From Clostridia bacterium (GTDB taxonomy: Bacteria; Bacillota; Clostridia; Christensenellales; CAG-1252), in NCBI GenBank assembly GCA_017444385.1, contig JAFSWQ010000002.1, positions 1-64,000 on the forward strand: DNA of 64,000 bases, written 5' to 3'. The position numbers and the translations under genes were made by a program. The notes beneath the pieces are model-generated. The model did not search any database and had not been told where the DNA came from. It worked only from the letters and a program-made list of their open reading frames with translations. Shown here piece after piece: positions 41,601 to 43,129 of this stretch (position 1 is its first letter; every line of letters begins with the position of its first letter).

Positions 41601-43022
41601 ATCGTCAAAGTCCTGTCGGTAGATCAAGATAATGAAGAGGTCGTCGTCGGTTCCTTGCTCACTCCTTCCACCTTGCCTACGTTGACGGTCAACGTCATCT
41701 ACGGCAGAACGGTATCCACGAAGTCTTTGAAGGTCGGTTGGATTTACTACAAGAACGTCAAGAACGGCGTAGAGACCATAGTAAACGGCGAGGTCAACGA
41801 CTTTGCGGTATTCGCTAACGAGCTTGACGTAGAATACTACTTCAAAGCGGTTGTCTACGGCAAGGACGGCACGTTGCTCGATATGGACGGCGAAGACATC
41901 CTCGTTCGTAAAGTCGTGGTCGATACAGACGACATTTCGGATAAGATAGAACTCAACGTCAACGCGGACGTCGGAACCGATCACGCGTACATAAGACGCG
42001 AGTATCGCGACGCGGAAAGCCCGATATTCACGTTGAAAGACGTCGACTTCGAAGTTATCAAAGTGCTGTTCACCGAGCGCAACGGAACGGCTGTCGTCAG
42101 CGAACTCATTTACGATAACGGCGTATTGGTTAGCGGCGCGGCTCCCGTCAACGCGGGCGAATATCACGTGGAAGTCTTTATCCGCTACAAGGGTAGCGAA
42201 TCCGCGGAAGTCAAGAGCGTAGAGTGCGATTACGTGATCGAAAAGAAGGATATATCCAACGCGATTATCGTATATTCGACCAACAACACTTACGATGGCA
42301 GCGCTAAACCCATCACCGCTTACGTCAGCGGACAACTCGCTTCGCTCACTGTAGAGTATTTCGTATATGGCGAATACGTTTCGGAAGCTCCTTCCGACGT
42401 CGGTTCGTACGAAGTAAGACTTACCATCGTTTCGGATAACTACGTAGGCAGTAGAACGATAACGATGAGTATAGTACAAACCATTCAGGTCTACTTCTAC
42501 AAGACTTTGGATGCGGCGTTGCCTATAGACGTCAACGCGGTGCTTATCGGCGACGGCAGATATCTCGAAGCAACGATGCCTTCGGATAACCAGATCATCG
42601 ACGGCGCGGACGGCGTATCCACCGTTAAGTGGTTCTACGTAGATCCCGACACGGGCGCGCACGTAGCGTTCAAGTCCAACAACAAGATCACTACCTCTAT
42701 GTGTCAGGTGATAGACGATAACTACGTCCTCAACCTCTACGCTGCGGTATTGACCGTTAAAGTAAATAACGGAGTGATCGAATTCAACGATTACGACGGC
42801 GAGATCTATAAGACTCTCACCGCCGAGATCAGATCGATCACCGAAAACAAACAAGCGGGTAGTTTGACTATCACCTACGCAAACCACGACTTCCATACCA
42901 CGAAGAAAGGCGATTGGAGCGCGGCGGGCGAATATCAAATGACTCTTACGATGAGCGTAGGCGGTATCGTCAGCGTTCTCAAAAACGGAACTTCCGATTA
43001 TATCGACTTCATCGTCGAATAA
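11646..43022 (+). CDS. Giant modular exported protein, probable lipoprotein (10,458 aa)
   Basis: The gene is one uninterrupted frame. I chose the ATG at 11646 because GGAGG lies 5 bases upstream; a GTG at 11631 has no such site. The N-terminus has a hydrophobic signal (residues 6-26) ending FTAC, a lipobox-like cleavage site with Cys27, so lipid anchoring is likely. Order of parts: about twenty related beta-rich modules (to about residue 7640) with five cysteine-rich cassettes; one EF-hand loop (7650-7661); about eighteen Ig-like repeats with a GGYQ signature (to about 9900); and MBG-like domains near the end. There is no LPXTG, SLH domain or C-terminal membrane helix. The predicted mass exceeds 1 MDa. 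It probably lies outside the membrane as a surface fibre, adhesin or scaffold, but no catalytic motif is seen and the function is unknown. Acidic and Ala-rich linkers separate modules. Confidence 0.9.
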   Translation: MKTQRLSIIVLLLVIMTTAFCLVFTACAKDKEFRVSPVDGGNQTVVDGKEVTDVEKLDTTDFFAVLGEFVNFYKAASVSTDDKDYFVFDLKTDKLTMVNDGVTTEYYGEFKFRYFCADGATEQQVNRNSVGSLELRKVQGDLLFAIFYEEGVFYIDLANGARMYVNELNLAQLAKLTGSLGGAVDDIASLGSKLDALDLGFINLAPIISSLLENLIKRADITTLTSVVNDKVTEYQTFDLEFDVTSFVKGMFLQISNFWGIVKATVGDLDSVLTALPMGMTFAQLAAYPLENITFKIGIETINGTFDRFTSEVGYSEDIFRLGVAIGAEYLGDDISAVSFETPDINEYEEFSILNLDFSTSVLISNESQKTFNVGEVAGEFLTNVLGLQTIGSLADSEVSLGIGSLGINLRVQASLDLARNERNKIQILMGVNGSEDNVAKIKYQGDTEKLIIDLSALGLPSFSYTFNLNNVLVPLLGETIVSSLSGTAAAEDVEDALISLYGGDDLYSALVNYFAVNPIYLAPAGETNPNILGLLKNNIVPLLAQILRALELDKPGKKLTLTFTRDMLCGALNTVSGLVTKDSSDPKDIGNVLKALANMIDNRVFSEKDVAFRSMVLELGLIAEAHRFGVSVDVSVDLAQDTTMKVGLPLVGLGFAPEFVDAVYTTDLTDLDEISNVSFGGEIDIDFTTGEVGANGLSIDLNDAIGGLRDYIGEMAALLNFTDKIEAGVNVKLQGNVGLDGVSASALLRGESLNPKLENVQLAMVITAKGETDPLIAVYYTHYGADGNESAVFVDLHNLGIEGMTIPRIKYDIDLETLVNNKLNALTITDPSQTEEEDEPEEIVEEEPTQDAAAISLDQIVGLIGSVIGRIDVRQDRLGVYVATDVLENVASILLGEDIENMLKLDSESKIQISVEDGLKVEARVGIDTKGDVNDNVSLNVVLKNLYLKMGRSEFPEVDPSLYKNLQDITAISVSASAYVNYDLDTNTYDLSDIVPLAGNFVEGGIAELLSDLLLNVQVIGDDDNAVKGSILVKLDVNLNFEDGFDVSKLLNTLEAKVELLSDGQSLLKLYFDGIYLYVDANAGVLEGSAVSGFDIDSFKIRVGKLPCGCTCSECIQRGGCYLGSNVVCKDDDCECDCCMIVSEADEEESGGILDVILANVGVLSSIDIGSKGIAVNLASNTFRRVLNIVGSEALGIDNFYQGVALDGLTPRIYAEFGSSGIGLGLTLFLNDGADEEYGYINVGLGDLTVALENNDSLIPADVLAFSELNISDLSEMSAAITGSITLDIAKFDKGEQGSNLGTLLKSIVPALDLGVAVVGDDYNLELAFDLNANVDLSSLDLNDLSRAAEILQDAQLLLKVYVVNGGVRSKEVIMLFYDGLTDTVYAKADLFGIGAVSYKGLDVYEMISALTATEEEESESADVDGKAKLVALKFNKNGIAVSATGALVAGALAQFGISLGGIDIGEYLDTIGVGLTTDGGISVSLGVAGVNAAVAINGLHMGMGYIDIEKSAFDGCKKSDFVVVSDENGKPALHEIYFALSADFDLSGTLTGASTGVGVDLAPTAYKLLDNLNIVGDVSDFLKQIAVYLEYDLDARFTLNLKGFANIYDLSEIVLSIEVTDSEGVTLIGLYYDSNTDRVYATIPSLNLKDFYVELPVIRDTLQGSIGTSVIEALAIVSGADVNASEAAALELGDLDVLSLVSEIIDKVEIDGSKGLLKISTVTNMIGVATALLSLDVLDDVVLPDLGASVTLGVDNDEGVSIGVGVSAYRNAEECFAMNLGVNGFKLDFKKPANMLPDLSGYVEWTKINLGFSTKAQVSLTLDGEYASIVNEVIASSITGSAFEFVVDSESGKVTADLGVDMALNVKLNDFKDVGVEMWLSLYYNAKDSLTFSDDDRLLAIYFNSLDRYVDGKPVESVYFQLGGNKQGNSAIRVDDLGITATVLDLIKDYLPKSDVAEAADSSFVQLSLSDGAAIRVNGGFIGALLDFLKVSNLIPIPDIGKLIDGASISANADEIGLSINFGGESALALSVLDYKVFFVNDSENLSAVEGFTTSVDALRNKAVSLKELDQIYFASSFTVAGSFGKTLDEYGNVVSDELVSYNDVLKLFLTSDASGEVYYGVDVEMGVSGLDLSNMTVAMFTENASIADVVSNIIANVDVELMVIIKDKNNVTNYADGEPVIGVYYHSNVTDVVYVNFPALNLQLALRDAFDLSEILTNLLKSIGNSSSAEATDYVTILKLLDKILVSPEGIALSASAQILSRAMTLAGIDLSLPEVISFIGIGELNDLAIDTESGSVGVNTDIKNGLGIRLSAVSNPDYSLDIAIGDPVLEFRSEKKEIYAYTENGGMKSDFFGQLSKYISADAVHAHVSFDVELDFTVGATADSEESNLINFKTILAEFVNTNFSIDIVDYLHGKYVLSVDAAINLAEGVNNMYGLTFYIVLTEMDPENTKLMSLYYTRTEKSGILGIDLQGLLGIEPFQLEMNLAEIVGGVFDLEKLSFAEDGEIENEDSSFMGLLNSLRGVLGVYLATDEVKIKVSGEILQSVLSFIGYDKYLPALEQGFTLKNNDKVMALKDGDYVATVKGTRAGEAVEDSFNFKKAMKENVYVLNIGYKSIQRISVYRNRDLRAELTSTAQINSYFAIDRNAGTIRFSNGAGANSLSVGTYEIRIDYSDGSKSTFEMVKEVVITTVNVIDLNDFDIDEIVLSGESDVTLVSDPDDALWYGNYFAVNAVGASVNLTVGNGGLTAQIVLKDNTQVALSVKNIKIDAGEYQIDTPQSYKENVEFLTISTEIEFNLHAEEGVSASISNLLGNTLDKYLPKGDLPFDYSDIPIGMWLENDVDQHYLLTLQMNIHFDQYADTPLDLGGSEFVIQIYSLSDNAGKQVIGDLKLGIAYIGTEGENGAIYLNVPYFDLLLKINEANFKAYVNTLVNSFFSKNNTDDDLAEASESAITIESVINLFLGLSIGENFMRVNFVSDILNLAVRLAGLELDFSQVNEEKSYVAIYNYLLYDDVPKTTFVEIDLDEVTYDKFLEARLEAYMNDNNANYLSDLIDELNALSITDAASLDKRAEIVDDLEGFDPDKNTQEEFNVIKAKVLDLVVDGDQTAYEALKDDFDAFKIKDEYLDIIIYALNIGFDGDLYHEVPLGQYTTITQAKALYFDLSGSIDIESEGSVINIGSLIDSEEDDNIFNDFLNEIAGSSTNLVFQESKQSIDFSLEANIGMGSDKLNMIVDGDYTFRDLMLAMVDDIYLCFEISRRVGDTKEVLIDLKYQNEYVYLDMSALGLPKVGMGLTVKDVLQLLVTDDSETAAAGEIDHGNAFEVLFYSDKLMLRGSVKFIDLILDLFGYKLNQANISLEASVAKDQLLQASLVAVDDANHVTSIAISINKPVLTLGGFYNKQIEDATDYAMIDNLEYIYLATTLEIGYRLNKTENEDDYVLTDFFAEEIGLNPIPVIVTESTEMIMVMDFALNFCVSDVTKSELYIHMTNNDPNNNGELMTIYYDGNGYLYTSAPMFGSDLNIKVEFDIRNILSIFGKEELLEMFKIDQKIKDALSILNFGDKEEEETAAAEGDQENTIVQMITRLISEVSLASDGAIGVILKNNILDSLPLSFFNNERVARELKELSVSVDFFNRRFAANVKLNSKLAGEADPYFNIVIRDYNIRGYNKGAKQDIEFDGSRYNTTEDYKHLYFDLEGTIDYYFADGEYNFGGLITNWIRGAAINVGIEGINGQLSYKLSAKIGIGADVLERLMDSEIVLEIYYAGIGDPKPQHLLLSIYFDVLKGEIYVDLPWFEVPQLLITGVDVSKYLNDFLNGSNVAAAADEPSWYATARMVGSMIDRIIISDGSEGNLPEGLNVVFKDTLIQSLLDNLAKDLNMSLPFTLQETDKAYSYVGLSIKERRLTIDLELQKTDTSESGYVRLNAKINDVYLDDTSIRPDRTQDVTAYTVLLDLSNPVDDMLVLETIYFEANMSFDVDMIASEVNLQKVLRYLVNDKLVMSFVDHIDMTIDVSLAANINLRHLGWSELLLKISTSQTIEGVTSEAMFIRVYFVGLENAFYIDAPMVGLYDIKYEFDLGSLLDGLLKNQPVEEEVTPVITELDCGCTDLACILNGSCFDKNGDKLCKDGCECTCANFSCGCNCDVCKANGSCVDAEGNKLCEAGCTCDHCKLDCGCQCMDCVINGSCFDDEGNRLCSESCVCSDCELPCGCRDEYCLAIARQTGDYENACGLYGMYCHGRDGDCCKCHKALGCRCTNPKCIEEGRCIYGWDLGDLADPTDDKPLTYCDDGTGACLNHEKSCICHRDVLLCHCVNPNHVEDYSCPVRASEDDPCMFVPFGEGKITAIVEGVRVEVSEETYYQYYVRPDSETVCNGSCLTHYMGLVTDIFEEFTITKDHMKVVTNKYLVANLFELIAGEKLAVEDTPGGSIEIVMNYLKRNSEGRIEDESFFKNLLISAAIKYYGKDQIEPSTIGVEVKNFVFKTGDHDIAFLKIDESTRKETVQLADTNEYQLISEPGSTDLSLANINKISFNLTIEINETAGYVKYKNGDIGDYETEFSDILRKIIPGLGTVFGLKTTPYSPSMVFTLDVSGCIDLNNVNASQVFITLHEGGESNGTVERRLGYIFYDGEAPEGTTLYLDIPAFNINQIKYVGIDIDGLLNKEKLECGCTDVRCNANGSCYNADGVRICAEGSCTCSYFECGCNCDSCIAAGVCDSCPITCKCAHCAVAAPSGDSYLICGCSNAECLARGSCYYGCPTCAYTLNPIPENNCHVNASGKTLKCGCSDPLCVGRGCCYALCPYCDADRGCAKKYDAKNMFSDTSVMIATLLDSLLTIDVSLAAGVQIGIAPSLLASLLNAIDVDIDLDELTDLGYLKGGFRLSPEDGLGINFEFGTKAGELPNDVEEIGVPSIRISLGNVGLKLRKVDVRALLDDDIKSRLDHFTELTFNDNVAISASGRLNIKGTEGDISLDSLISNLLKQNVSLGLDFDTYDYNIEYNLLANINLDSIINFDINKVLTENEILLELIDLSDENNPELIVSLYLEDGWAYVDFGIFADTPSIKVDVLNLLGEKRLVSEAAEPTTYLSYNANSAKPEVVSTGKMYFYLDDNANEPYMLALKGKDLVSVTIENMNVNHIAAEKTKVVLTPENISDYFELSVDGNLSGFLFAKNDNVATLADDVQGNYYNITVTTTGGKVTFASKIATRNLIGFSDIFAQGGIEKVIATVLSFVEYFTAGKDYFSMRVGGDILFIVEELLDLDGVVLDLPEIGGIGVKVPMKSTLTAIDKDEYDANVYNSDKFGMKTVSSDVELGEISLASVAKMVLTVNGETFTITEDLNKYLKEVDGKLYLRSDNSSKTIDLNTGCYELKLFNSGEESLTVKYFHKGAFVAPELELDLKNIVVKLEVGNYFFVVLKNEGEEYTDGDGKYCLLNYVSKTYLKNADGDFVEKKSKQVINDGKRNHIDSDKYKDVLSGLDELYLALSADMTIDISNNNITNINDPYNSQGSIFGLGDNLANYIGAVLLNLGMSAHEINGDYRLIVRVHLMSLDFTNFDYDDIKVYVKVQKKCHDVWFGGEYIDENGDYVDVFSVYYDAQNLYINANPDLFSLLHAPATYISFKDAFDFWETSAAADLERYTPYSIYDSYAEAGTGFSVPGIIELFNGIRIGRGKIGIELANGFISSLIRMFTDYDFEVDLGVFGLEVNYMDGQLIIDYAKSDVYTPSLALDAEGNQLYEDAVDYAGVVINDQNKTLSLTDVALNNLPDGVWTINVSYTNGSMQSFTATISDDVTYAIGGVAKTVEELYTALVEGKTIKEFVLVANEITVDKYEDENDGVYTYFLAEENGETLVLVNRKVMYSFAADTVTITLTPTEGAQDVQTLNIQAGCSTIVNASGKKTVEFIGDYFVIHSTAAKKLSKLTFAAPELICIELNEKGYDKQDMSLLINGGKVEIGFELPEKYKTTSLGGTGGPYNELEEYKFNTMGFNASTKGLKLTDYSSWNHNEYYVGATMELTLDYKNYDIDLLSLFYSNPGDVLDFTTLKNALSATILLETQRAINLKIDLKSKINTTDWNYTEIRIDIYLDNYYKMEGGVKKLVTDPIILYFDGAGAEEDATVYVDLSAFGLDKIYFKFDLMTIFRNLVIGMIGTAEYTSSNTDNNVIVDGGLDCGCTCATCLANGKCISYDQRTCDENCNCKHCRLECGCTNQGCIDMGTCYDSNGIRTCDGESCGCNCTKLSCGCTHKACEQNNGCYTIDLETGDVVKLCGNSCKCSHCMLECGCNCSSCLSAGGCIADPATGLTRCDENCMCKCHENEPQDNKQMLDKILDVAKYADKIIESITIGNSRMFIALNPNILNNVFAALAIRTLFSEDCKIYLEGKIYEDFANSYLQLNVDLQRGEQIYKTQVRFGNLTLYGYNNESFSRDYLASEVPDPTGVLEALSAKWKKYQKNAFSDYVIKKKVGTSYVAFDGTITARTDELAVFYKETDEDPIAIFKADDSFSPDIRPSDITDVVNDWTSVKDLQIKFSTSLYIDINGGEANTDVIKNLTENLKDILHVSPSANDIIQAIFRNDDFTDQPDFRLRIDIGMFLDMGNHSSTELKLEISKEYMVGDEAVDYLLIGLYYTNSVDNGTLYLSLPVLQISGLKVKGLDLSSILDTLKVFDVFDKVAGAGDEPEDFFGLILRTFDLKLDFIQDLLDKIGNASENAEIEDAALALAISDTRIGFAINLALVKLIIEVADLRETVGGVMDTVMSLVDLDVLEVILDRGDGVIDEGESILNELSLTIGLYFNKNTTKRFGDVGVDDYKWSGLNLTICNIAVKVSNDFAKYDADHYLDFPVGNSYQGGRFVNYEKFKNVQEYSDLLNLTNFKINLSGSITLDLLDDQAGYENPLMKFIASKLSGISFEVLGAEVILTEDTLKLNKNLAEKYTIGFDIAANINFEHWSNTELKIEFTYDRASDAVDKKVLMGIYYWGGNTVADDGEVNDKLYTGNLYIDLEGLGLFKTKIEGTNLLAILNKLTGVDLSKGELKVGQELLDSLFNTSNLTEIVKKFVDRIEEEQLERSAVENGEVQEEQEEEETVEKLSCGCTNPECLERGTCYNDDGLLSEGEHKCACSVNDASLTFSLDTYISDRSGVLGRDFNIDVNSNMLQKLLYMFGVDFEMPKDTDVNIDLKAANGFEGLTITVTTFDVNEEGEAFTNASGEKQGSKLILAVDDFGVEYTKTSNLLNNVVYDIETKTIDGQSRKVKAEKSTFSGVNLGGKLGDANHYKGNLITAIISNVIDALNTEVGLQWYSNSSYVDASGSSVVTNKERNLTVSLNRILQTDPDKPNTGNYIHGQDFYLNVLFEKVPIIKNYLKGLYYYEHKVYIDLDLYITLFGNKITVYDKPFVWDFDLNQFFNKEPALGDVDSPTDISREEDINTRAITMKDLEEGLKNPLKNITINLGRGEVGHYGEILDYNQDDCVSNIRIDLNPLFVGGLLSSLTSSLGDMINGALGGGFNVKDLENKYVIYAFYSAMKNKLISTNNGYIRTLLNTIADNVLGDLVFTIVSNILLPFPTITRGSECYILVELHDKPKPDASGELSMIRKLFVSINTKATGEFWNVELTLDKALKIVKVNLSASNPVTVRDEAHEGSGNLDDRTVVDVFDLDYDKDGVFDYMEDLPKKAQVNHFESSSVDNSSEAQDRKQNMYDMSWSDAVFTINPQEPGDYYVEGYVLNYVQKVKVHVPASAVRKIKYDNLTVTVDGEPYHIPMITGKGLNYPIVLDATEVDSFVKNLPSVIYVTMTDGNDENEFVKAFDGTKGVGSGIVKWDTSAISKSYNGGTYILGLTFGDGIVGNYHVDIPVTVNKNDLNGIIFADENGGYENGSSTLVFNPYEEIVLPNKVWATFGNALPALYNIKWNVTVNDIVPVYTGYTYRVSARIGNADVGYYDYNNITITVKSYVMADYKLLLPSGEYVDLDLEFDPYHTNDDGLVDALNVDNYPRYLWIRYEGSSDYVKERVEWALMNVKNNYAGGITHATFRITSDDSDKLARIQLAGYQTKDVAIKIKDATIASYVIEGLADRIDPLYMIYVRRDQNGNMIDYIEYNGKSEFYSNGVNNNSPVHFNLVSGDNVQLLNLYKPELVIFDTVNKKIVDPTDALDEDCYPHTVTIIYKDGTTATFKAEMGIDGNFDKEAGVIWETGNLKLDYKGGKYNASLTVGSVAGGYQTIDVPIYIADRTVAHINLKAVRDSYVFHPYVYTDYALDEALYPSNGMNLGELIDAMNTAPNTLSNVIFTSQTADYYPIKWDLTSINTSYEGGTFNAKAKIGSDEAGYQTVNFEIVIKPKVIKTLLLDDFVFDPYDESVNPLEKSTYPEDVTVRFEDDTNFEFHNVKWELDGLTPKWNTTGGNATIKAKIGNALGGYQIYDVNVYVENREINRFQLNADNVIVFDPYGIDPDALSSDPRLTASYPDELSVIFVGRDGIADTEDDTAGTVKVIWDINNIINDYHGYKSKEADKYYKTYEVYVKVGNNLVGYTDKAISVKILNREIESLKPSKLTIDPFSNDSLTSTVTVEFKDGSVGSMPVEWTDKNYDLYVLGREVDNTDAYVYARVGNYIGGYQTKKVGVDVIDKTIGKIYAGNEIIAKRVAGELKISGFEYEVGDDIYVRDACYYEIDPLEDTARIVTVSKLKGSNEYVYNYLKISSGLDAYFEEDGTSRNLSATWDMSGIVDVDYNGKTFYSLENSSTKGVVLSLGTARVGYIELEYKAKVLNRKVAEDENNRPFIYTSYDASTGIGERLNYIVDDDFDSASYPNVLYFRFANSDGVEGDVIQKVVTWNKKTDYATVVIGKEKYGTQSFDIQVYHVRREVTYDSFTANDLDDELDALAASISEITFESEVGMTKAEAIAKVAEYKLAARVAGTEAGYLAIIDFLASSKAAEGYEDALNDARTLADEIKYELINIVFVDPYDIQMPDSLNVTIGRAQLVGGGIITTDLCGCEACHGLTYCADDCGCWCNAKNYVMIADWSKAVINYLYSTAGVTQEIKNVTVGDEAIGYYAVTAFVEIEGRYIVAVEKDEFEIDPYDYTTLPSRIEVLFKDENEGKHLAGTLDVIANISNAQRVTEAMVNDPASIVYGHSEYINGNVQFYEGGYYVLTAKVGTRLGGYQDVDMLLNVSRRVVMKVADKYVEDGEFTIHVTPYTGLGRSTNTPDNTIEVVYDVVDTDGNYVQGKLSALWSYANINYHYSGSVADSYVLLGNVQGGYQILPVKVIVEEMTVDKDRMASENVAVNSDGSAYVYNPYDGGKAIPYAVRAYFVGQEYPLEFVVDQENGYRIRSFDMNSSEIEVMVRLGNERSGYQWTQISIPVANTAIESCEDVYLDGETHNGVTRASVKPYTNPLTVNEKGLITVGGKLLEITCKNVDYAASVKLNAKLEGEFKYDYNGTDGLVALKVALGNEIGGYKSASVNGTPFYIYVKVTPEIITGIQKVFYEDGKLRETDMYKSYFEGVTIDPYDLPDLTADSVKVMLSDGRVIEASYGLSVKGIGFATEDGVIQSPIGYGGYVGRIVVYVGNDFAGYQPVFLKATDGTYRTAEIKNVTVDVTSNEFKAYFPTWVQPYSYVLPTEITVGGITYKVALYSNGKRLTDRDVNYAGGSYPVVVYVGTEEGGYQYYEYTLNVYSKLIDSIEGLDLITIDQFSGEVVLPSGTFKVYFTDGSSANFDVKTIKEYMNDRNYVLKLLSDDEGYYFSTSIVNASGAAALGRTGGWDLSNVKLAFDGGNYFATLYIGNDLGGYQPVDIPVAIADKKIDASAGLKYVVSRNGNKVTVKSLDTIYAGWGEYFLLPYDLWLTYTDGTSLNVSVVWNELRWEENGEIVSKFGWSAEDLYQTDENGRIYRTYKVCADVYGSTVTLDVVITRDRMVEGDSFADYYSVRRGSKSPLGNVIKQNVYDVSGGAAILLDTNVFDVVWTYVPSFVIEDDYLLEAKVDGLAINWSRFVNLTVYSGYIVKVLSVDQDNEEVVVGSLLTPSTLPTLTVNVIYGRTVSTKSLKVGWIYYKNVKNGVETIVNGEVNDFAVFANELDVEYYFKAVVYGKDGTLLDMDGEDILVRKVVVDTDDISDKIELNVNADVGTDHAYIRREYRDAESPIFTLKDVDFEVIKVLFTERNGTAVVSELIYDNGVLVSGAAPVNAGEYHVEVFIRYKGSESAEVKSVECDYVIEKKDISNAIIVYSTNNTYDGSAKPITAYVSGQLASLTVEYFVYGEYVSEAPSDVGSYEVRLTIVSDNYVGSRTITMSIVQTIQVYFYKTLDAALPIDVNAVLIGDGRYLEATMPSDNQIIDGADGVSTVKWFYVDPDTGAHVAFKSNNKITTSMCQVIDDNYVLNLYAAVLTVKVNNGVIEFNDYDGEIYKTLTAEIRSITENKQAGSLTITYANHDFHTTKKGDWSAAGEYQMTLTMSVGGIVSVLKNGTSDYIDFIVE
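14970..15065 (+). repeat. Cysteine-rich cassette A (giant protein 1, residues 1109-1140)
   Basis: There are ten cysteines in 32 residues, with the signature CGCTCSEC, then GGC, then CECDCC. The cassette follows the strand pair of one beta-rich module and is followed by an acidic linker (EADEEESG). Confidence 0.85.
23958..24776 (+). repeat. Cysteine-rich cassette B (giant protein 1, from residue 4105)
   Basis: This is the largest cassette, with about 46 cysteines by 24647 and two more by 24776. The first three units are near-tandem, about 35 residues each, of the form CGCxCxxC, NGSC, a spacer with GNxLC, then CxCxxC. Later units are more divergent and richer in His (GRDGDCCKCHK, SCICHRD). Confidence 0.85.
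25647..26072 (+). repeat. Cysteine-rich cassette C (giant protein 1, residues 4668-4809)
   Basis: The same unit type recurs (ECGCTDVRC, NGSC, then CGCNCDSC). It is inserted directly after the module ending DIDGLLNKEKL. Several short units read CGCSxxxCxxRGxC. Confidence 0.85.
30144..30572 (+). repeat. Cysteine-rich cassette D (giant protein 1, residues 6167-6309)
   Basis: Four to five units start DCGCTCATC, ECGCTNQGC, SCGCTHKAC and ECGCNCSSC, each with a trailing CxCxxC. The cassette lies after the strand pair of a beta-rich module and before a helical segment. Confidence 0.85.
32898..32987 (+). repeat. Cysteine-rich cassette E (giant protein 1, residues 7085-7114)
   Basis: A single short unit, SCGCTNPECLERGTCYNDDG ending KCAC, directly follows a strongly acidic linker (EEQEEEETVEKL). 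Confidence 0.85.
34593..34628 (+). other. Canonical EF-hand-type calcium loop in giant protein 1 (residues 7650-7661)
   Basis: DYDKDGVFDYME has Asp at positions 1, 3, 5 and 9, Gly at 6, a hydrophobic residue at 8 and Glu at 12, which is the full 12-residue EF-hand or TSP3-like calcium loop. It lies at the junction between the beta-rich module array and the Ig-like repeats. Confidence 0.7.
34641..41345 (+). repeat. About eighteen Ig-like repeats with GGYQ signature in giant protein 1
   Basis: Units of about 90-180 residues share an order. First comes FDPY or IDPF near the start, then a proline and strands (VxVxFxDG), then VxW, then YxGGxYxA, then V/IGNxxGGYQ, then a strand ending in a short charged turn (NREI, ADRTV). 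The GGYQ-type motif occurs near 35760, 36250, 36590, 36850, 37445, 39080, 39370, 39650, 40320, 40590 and 40965, with variants (VGY, AGY, IGY, YGT) in between. The pattern resembles bacterial Ig-like repeats of surface proteins, but I cannot assign a Pfam family by eye. Confidence 0.75.
38580..38639 (+). repeat. Small cysteine-rich insert F within an Ig-like repeat (residues 8979-8998)
   Basis: CGCEACHG and DDCGCWC give seven cysteines in about 20 residues, inserted in an Ig-like repeat just after its first strands. It is a shortened relative of cassettes A-E in a different structural context. Confidence 0.75.
42030..42490 (+). other. MBG-like domains near the C-terminus of giant protein 1
   Basis: Two consecutive units end with VNAGEYHVEV and SDVGSYEVRL, and the second starts DISNAIIVYS with TYDGSAKP. 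This matches the MBG/YDG type of bacterial surface repeat, found in many Gram-positive adhesin-like proteins. About 180 further residues follow to the stop, with no anchor. Confidence 0.65.
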
Positions 43023-43049
43023 GAAGAATAACCGATAATTATCAAACTG

Positions 43050-43079
43050 GGGCGGCGTTGCAAGCGCTTCGCCGTTCCC
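43050..43079. other. GC-rich hairpin between the two giant genes
   Basis: GGGGCGGCG (43050-43058) can pair with CGCCGTTCC (43071-43079), including two G-U pairs, around a 12-base loop. An A-run, not a T-run, follows on the plus strand, so it is unlikely to be a terminator. It may act in transcript stability or processing. Confidence 0.5.
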
Positions 43080-43098
43080 AAAAAAACAAAGTAATACA

Positions 43099-43122
43099 CA
43101 TAGACTAAAATCTATGAGGAGA
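43099..43122 (+). promoter_or_regulatory. Ribosome binding site of giant gene 2 next to a small hairpin
   Basis: GAGGAGA (43116-43122) lies 7 bases before the ATG at 43130 and fixes the start. CATAGA (43099-43104) pairs with TCTATG (43111-43116) around a 6-base loop, so the stem abuts the ribosome binding site. Confidence 0.6.
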
Positions 43123-43129
43123 AAGCAAT

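Noticed and set aside
11646-43022. Polyketide or peptide synthetase as an explanation for the giant gene
   Set aside because: No adenylation, carrier, ketosynthase or condensation motifs are present. The chain is beta-rich, begins with a signal peptide and carries surface-type repeats.
43050-43090. Intrinsic terminator between the two giant genes
   Set aside because: The stem is good but is followed by A residues, not T, on the plus strand.
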